59,189 nt of DNA from Mesostigma viride. Taxonomy: Eukaryota > Streptophyta > Mesostigmatophyceae > Mesostigmatales > Mesostigmataceae. The notes under the pieces are model-generated. The model was not told the origin of the DNA. It did no database searches and saw only the letters and a program-made list of their open reading frames with translations. The first letter of the stretch is position 1. The number at the start of each line of letters is the position of its first letter. Both the position numbers and the translations under genes were made by a program. The stretch covers positions 1 through 59,189 of the forward strand of contig RPFO01000527.1 of the NCBI GenBank assembly GCA_009746045.1, read 5' to 3'. This document shows positions 56,293-59,189 of this stretch, piece after piece.

Positions 56293-59189
56293 CTGGTAGG
56301 GCATCGTGCAAGGGCCCATGCACTCCGACCACTCCGAGGTGATGAAAGGCAGCGAACCAGGAGGAGGAGGTGGCGGTGGCGGAAGTGGTGGTGGGGCCAT
56401 GGGGGGTGGCAGCGGTGTGGGGGGAGGGGTTGTCGGTAAAGGTGGAGGTGGTGGTGGTGGTGGCGGTGGTATTGGCGGTAGAGGTGGAAGAAATATGGGC
56501 GGTCGAGGCGGGGATACGGGGGAGGATGGGGGCGGAGGAGGAGGAGGCCGAAGGGGTGGCAGATGTGGAGGCATTTCTGGAGGTGGCAAGGGCGGGGGTG
56601 GCGGAGGGGCCCCTAGAGGGGGCAACGGCGGTGGATGGGGCGGTGGGATGGGGGCGGGGGGGGGGGAAGCGTTGGAAGTGGATGAGGGGGCGGTGGCAAA
56701 GGTGGTGGTGGAGGCAGAGGGGGCGGAGGAAAAGGCTGCAGAGGAACAAGTGGCAGCGGTGGAGGAGGTTGAGGCAGTGATGGCGGAGGTGGTGCAGGCG
56801 GGGGGGGTGGCAGGGGCGGGGGAGGGAGGGGGATTAAGGGCATCGGCGGGGGTGGGGTCGGGGGCGGAGGGGGAGGTAGTGGGGGGTATTGGGGGGGGGC
56901 GCAGGAAGCAGGGGTGGGTCCGGGGGCAGAGGAAACGGCAGGGGGGGAGGGGAAGGTGGGGTTGGCTGTGGGGGAGGTGGAGCAGGTAGTTGTGGAGGTG
57001 GAGGAGGTGGAGGTGGAGGTGGAGGTGGAGGTGGAGGTGGAGGTGGAGGTGGAGGTGGAGGTGGAGGTGGAGGTGGAGGTGGAGGTGGAGGTGGAGGTGG
57101 AGGTGGAGGTGGAGGTGGAGGTGGAGGTGGAGGTGGAGGTGGAGGTGGAGGTGGAGGTGGAGGTGGAGGTGGAGGTGGAGGTGGAGGTGGAGGTGGAGGT
57201 GGAGGTGGAGGTGGAGGTGGAGGTGGAGGTGGAGGTGGAGGTGGAGGTGGAGGTGGAGGTGGAGGTGGAGGTGGAGGTGGAGGTGGAGGTGGAGGTGGAG
57301 GTGGAGGTGGAGGTGGAGGTGGAGGTGGAGGTGGAGGTGGAGGTGGAGGTGGAGGTGGAGGTGGAGGTGGAGGTGGAGGTGGAGGTGGAGGTGGAGGTGG
57401 AGGTGGAGGTGGAGGTGGAGGTGGAGGTGGAGGTGGAGGTGGTGGAGGTGGAGGTGGAGGTAAAGGTGAAGGTAAAGGTGGAGGTGGAGGTGGAGGTGGC
57501 TGTGGGGGTGACGGTGGAGGTGGAGGTGGAGGTGGCTGTGGGGGTGACGGTGGAGGTGGAGGTGGAGGTGGGGACACCTCGGGCGAAAGCGGAGGGAATG
57601 GTAAGGGGGGCGGTGGCGGGGGAGAAGGGGAGGGGTGGAAGGGGGGAAGGGGGGAAGGGGGGAAGGGGGGGAAGGGGGGAAGGGGGGGAAGGGGGGAAGG
57701 GGGGAAGGGGGGAAGGGGGGGAAGGGGGGGAAGGGGGGGGGCGGAAGGAGGTGGCGGGGGAGGCGCCGGGGAAGGCGGCGGTGTACGCGGAGGGGGCGGA
57801 GGGGGGGAGGCGGGGGGGGAGGAGGAGAGGAGGGGGCAGGGAAACGAGGTGGCGGTAGTGGTGGTGGCACGGGCGGCGGGGTGGAGGGCGGCGGGGGCGG
57901 CGGGGCGCGGAGGCTGGGGCGGCGGGCGGCGGCGGGGGAGTGGGGGCGGGGAGGGGTGGAGGTGGCAGTGGAGGCGGGGGCGAAGGGGGGAGGGCGGAGG
58001 GGGGAGGAGGGGGGTAGGTGGGGAGGGTTTGGCGGGGGGTAAGTGGAGGAGGGGGGCGGTGGTGGAGGAGGCGGGGTGGTGTGGCAGAGGCGAGGGGGGC
58101 GGCGCGCGAGGGCAGCAGCACTGGTGGCGGTGGGGAGTAGGCGGCGGCGGGGGATAAGGTGGCGGTGGTGGCGGTAGAGATGGGGGTGGGGTGTGGCGGC
58201 GGAAGAGGTGGTGGAGTGGAGGGCGAGGAGGGGGGAAGTGGGGTGGGGAGGAGTGGGGGTGGGGGTGGCGGGGGGGGAGTGAATGGGGTGGGGGTGGGGG
58301 CGGGGGGGAGTGGGTGGGGGTGGGGATGGGGGGAGAAGGGAAGGAAGAGGAGGAGGGGGCGGAGGGCGGGGCGGGGGAGGTGGCAGAGGGGAGGGGGGAG
58401 GGGGGGGGGGGAGGGGGAGAGGGGGGGAGGGGAGGGAGAGGGGGGGGGAGGAGGAGGGGGCGGAGGCGGGGGCGGGGGGGAGTGGCAGAGGGGAGGGGGG
58501 GTAGGGGGGGGGTGGGGTAGGGGGAGAGGGGGTAGGGGAGGGAGAGGGGGGGAAGAGGTTGCGGGGAAGGCGCCGGGGAAGGCGGCGGTGGATGCGGAGG
58601 GCTTGGAGGGGGAGGCGGCGGGGGGAGGAGGAGGCGGCGGGGAGCAGGGAAACGAGGTGGCGGTGTGGTGGTGGCAGGGGCGGCGGGGCGGCAGGGGCGG
58701 CAGGGCGGTGGGGCTGTGGTTGCGGCGGAGGCGGGGCGGCGGGGGAGGCGGCGGGGAGGGGGGGCGGTTGAAGGGGTGGATGCGGCAGTGGAGGCGGGGC
58801 AGAGGGGGGGGGAGGGGAGGGGAAGGGGGGGGGGGGGGGGATGGGGTGGCGGAGTGGGGGAGGAGGGGTGGAGGAGGGGGGGAAGGGGGAGGGTTCGGCG
58901 GCGGGGGAAGTACAGGAGGGGGGCGGCGGTGGAGGAGCGGGGTGGTGTGGCATAGGGGGCGGGGGGCGGCGGCGAGGCAGCAGCGCTGGGGGTGGCGGGG
59001 GAGGAGGCGGAGGGGAGATAAGGCGGTGGCGGGTAGCGGGTAGCGTTGAGGGTGGGGCGGGGGGCGGCGGAAAAGGCGGTGGAAGTGGGAGATGGAGGGT
59101 GGGGGAAGAAGTGCGTGGGAGCAGTGGTGGATTGTGTTGGTGGGGGGAGAAGGAAAGGAGGAGGTGTGGAAGGGCGGCGGAGGCGGTGG
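56293..59189 (-). CDS. Giant surface protein, 3' part of an upstream module exon with expanded Pro-rich linker (partial)
   Basis: The exon ends PPPPPGSLPFITSEWSECMG...CTMPYQ at the donor CAG|GTGGGT, exactly as in the modules. Upstream the linker is a very long C/T/A-rich simple sequence. The frame continuous with the exon end stays open to about 58,953, giving Pro-rich text with a His-Leu dipeptide stretch over the hexamer array; other frames give poly-Pro or Thr-Ser there. As in module 5, the biologically likely frame is Pro-rich with unresolved indels. No TSP1 or EGF-like sequence is reached before the window ends, so the start of this exon, the signal peptide and the gene's 5' end lie to the right. 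Confidence 0.5.
57003..57445. repeat. (GGAGGT)n hexamer array, ~72 copies
   Basis: An almost perfect hexanucleotide array on the plus strand (CCACCT in the transcript), followed to 57,575 by variant units (GGTAAAGGTGAAGG; two copies of GGTGGCTGTGGGGGTGACGG). It lies inside the Pro-rich linker of the first exon in view. Confidence 0.95.
57620..59189. repeat. G-rich low-complexity tract (linker, to window end)
   Basis: Starts with GGGGGGAA units (57,640-57,740) and continues as irregular G-rich sequence with few T. A segment near 57,750-57,850 (GCGCCGGGGAAGGCGGCGGT) recurs near 58,565-58,590, so part of it is duplicated at about 800 bp spacing. Plus-strand Gly/Arg frames and minus-strand Pro frames are both open; only the minus strand agrees with the gene. 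Confidence 0.8.

Noticed and set aside
56889-58157. Plus-strand poly-Gly, VEVEVE and RWRWRW frames
   Set aside because: They are the three plus frames of the GGAGGT array. The minus strand carries the exon end and splice donor.

Overview
The window is nuclear DNA of a eukaryote, most likely a green alga (chlorophyte). Supporting signs are GT-AG introns, extensin-like Pro-rich (PPSPPPP) linkers, TGTAA 53 nt after the one clear stop codon (the usual chlorophyte poly(A) signal), and GC-rich coding sequence beside repeat-rich, more AT-rich intergenic DNA. I cannot name the species. No operon, CRISPR array, rRNA or tRNA gene was seen.

Bases 1-25,000 are repeat-dominated and hold no convincing host gene. 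They contain minisatellites (a ~50-bp unit with a CACGTG core at 1.1-2.3 kb; a 150-165-bp hairpin unit at 3.4-3.8 kb), purine and TTAA microsatellites, a diverged ~1.8-kb duplication (5.3-7.2 kb and 9.2-11.0 kb), and remnants of a non-LTR retroelement family. This family carries an L1-ORF1-like protein followed directly by a ~0.5-kb 3' region ending in a (TTAA)n tail, with no reverse transcriptase visible. One copy (22,136-22,628) has an 11-bp target-site duplication. Another copy is interrupted by a 577-bp foldback DNA element with a 5-bp target-site duplication, and a related copy nearby preserves the uninterrupted site.

Bases 25,300-59,189 (minus strand) are, as I reconstruct them, one giant gene whose 5' end lies beyond the right edge. 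Nine exons joined by eight phase-0 introns can be followed: a Pro-rich exon (to 56,293), four near-identical ~2,103-bp exons, a fifth copy whose Pro-rich linker has grown into ~4 kb of minisatellite (40,223-46,525), then exons 36,243-39,389, 30,470-33,754 and 25,300-29,946. Each repeated module encodes thrombospondin type-1 repeats, EGF-like and other Cys-rich segments, and every module junction splits a TSP1 repeat across a short intron (272 bp in five cases). After the modules come a TMEM132-like region with a cohesin-like domain, Ig/BIG-like domains, a second cohesin-like domain, a dockerin-like pair of Ca-binding loops (the second split by an intron), a Pro-rich stalk, one transmembrane helix and a ~1,245-residue cytoplasmic tail rich in SP/TP sites. 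The product (>8,500 residues within the window) would be a very large type I surface protein, plausibly for adhesion or cell-wall contact. That role is inference.

The intron at 33,755-36,242 is mostly a ~2-kb 8-bp satellite. Several modules carry 1-2-base deletions that break the frame; whether these are assembly errors or real decay needs reads or RNA.
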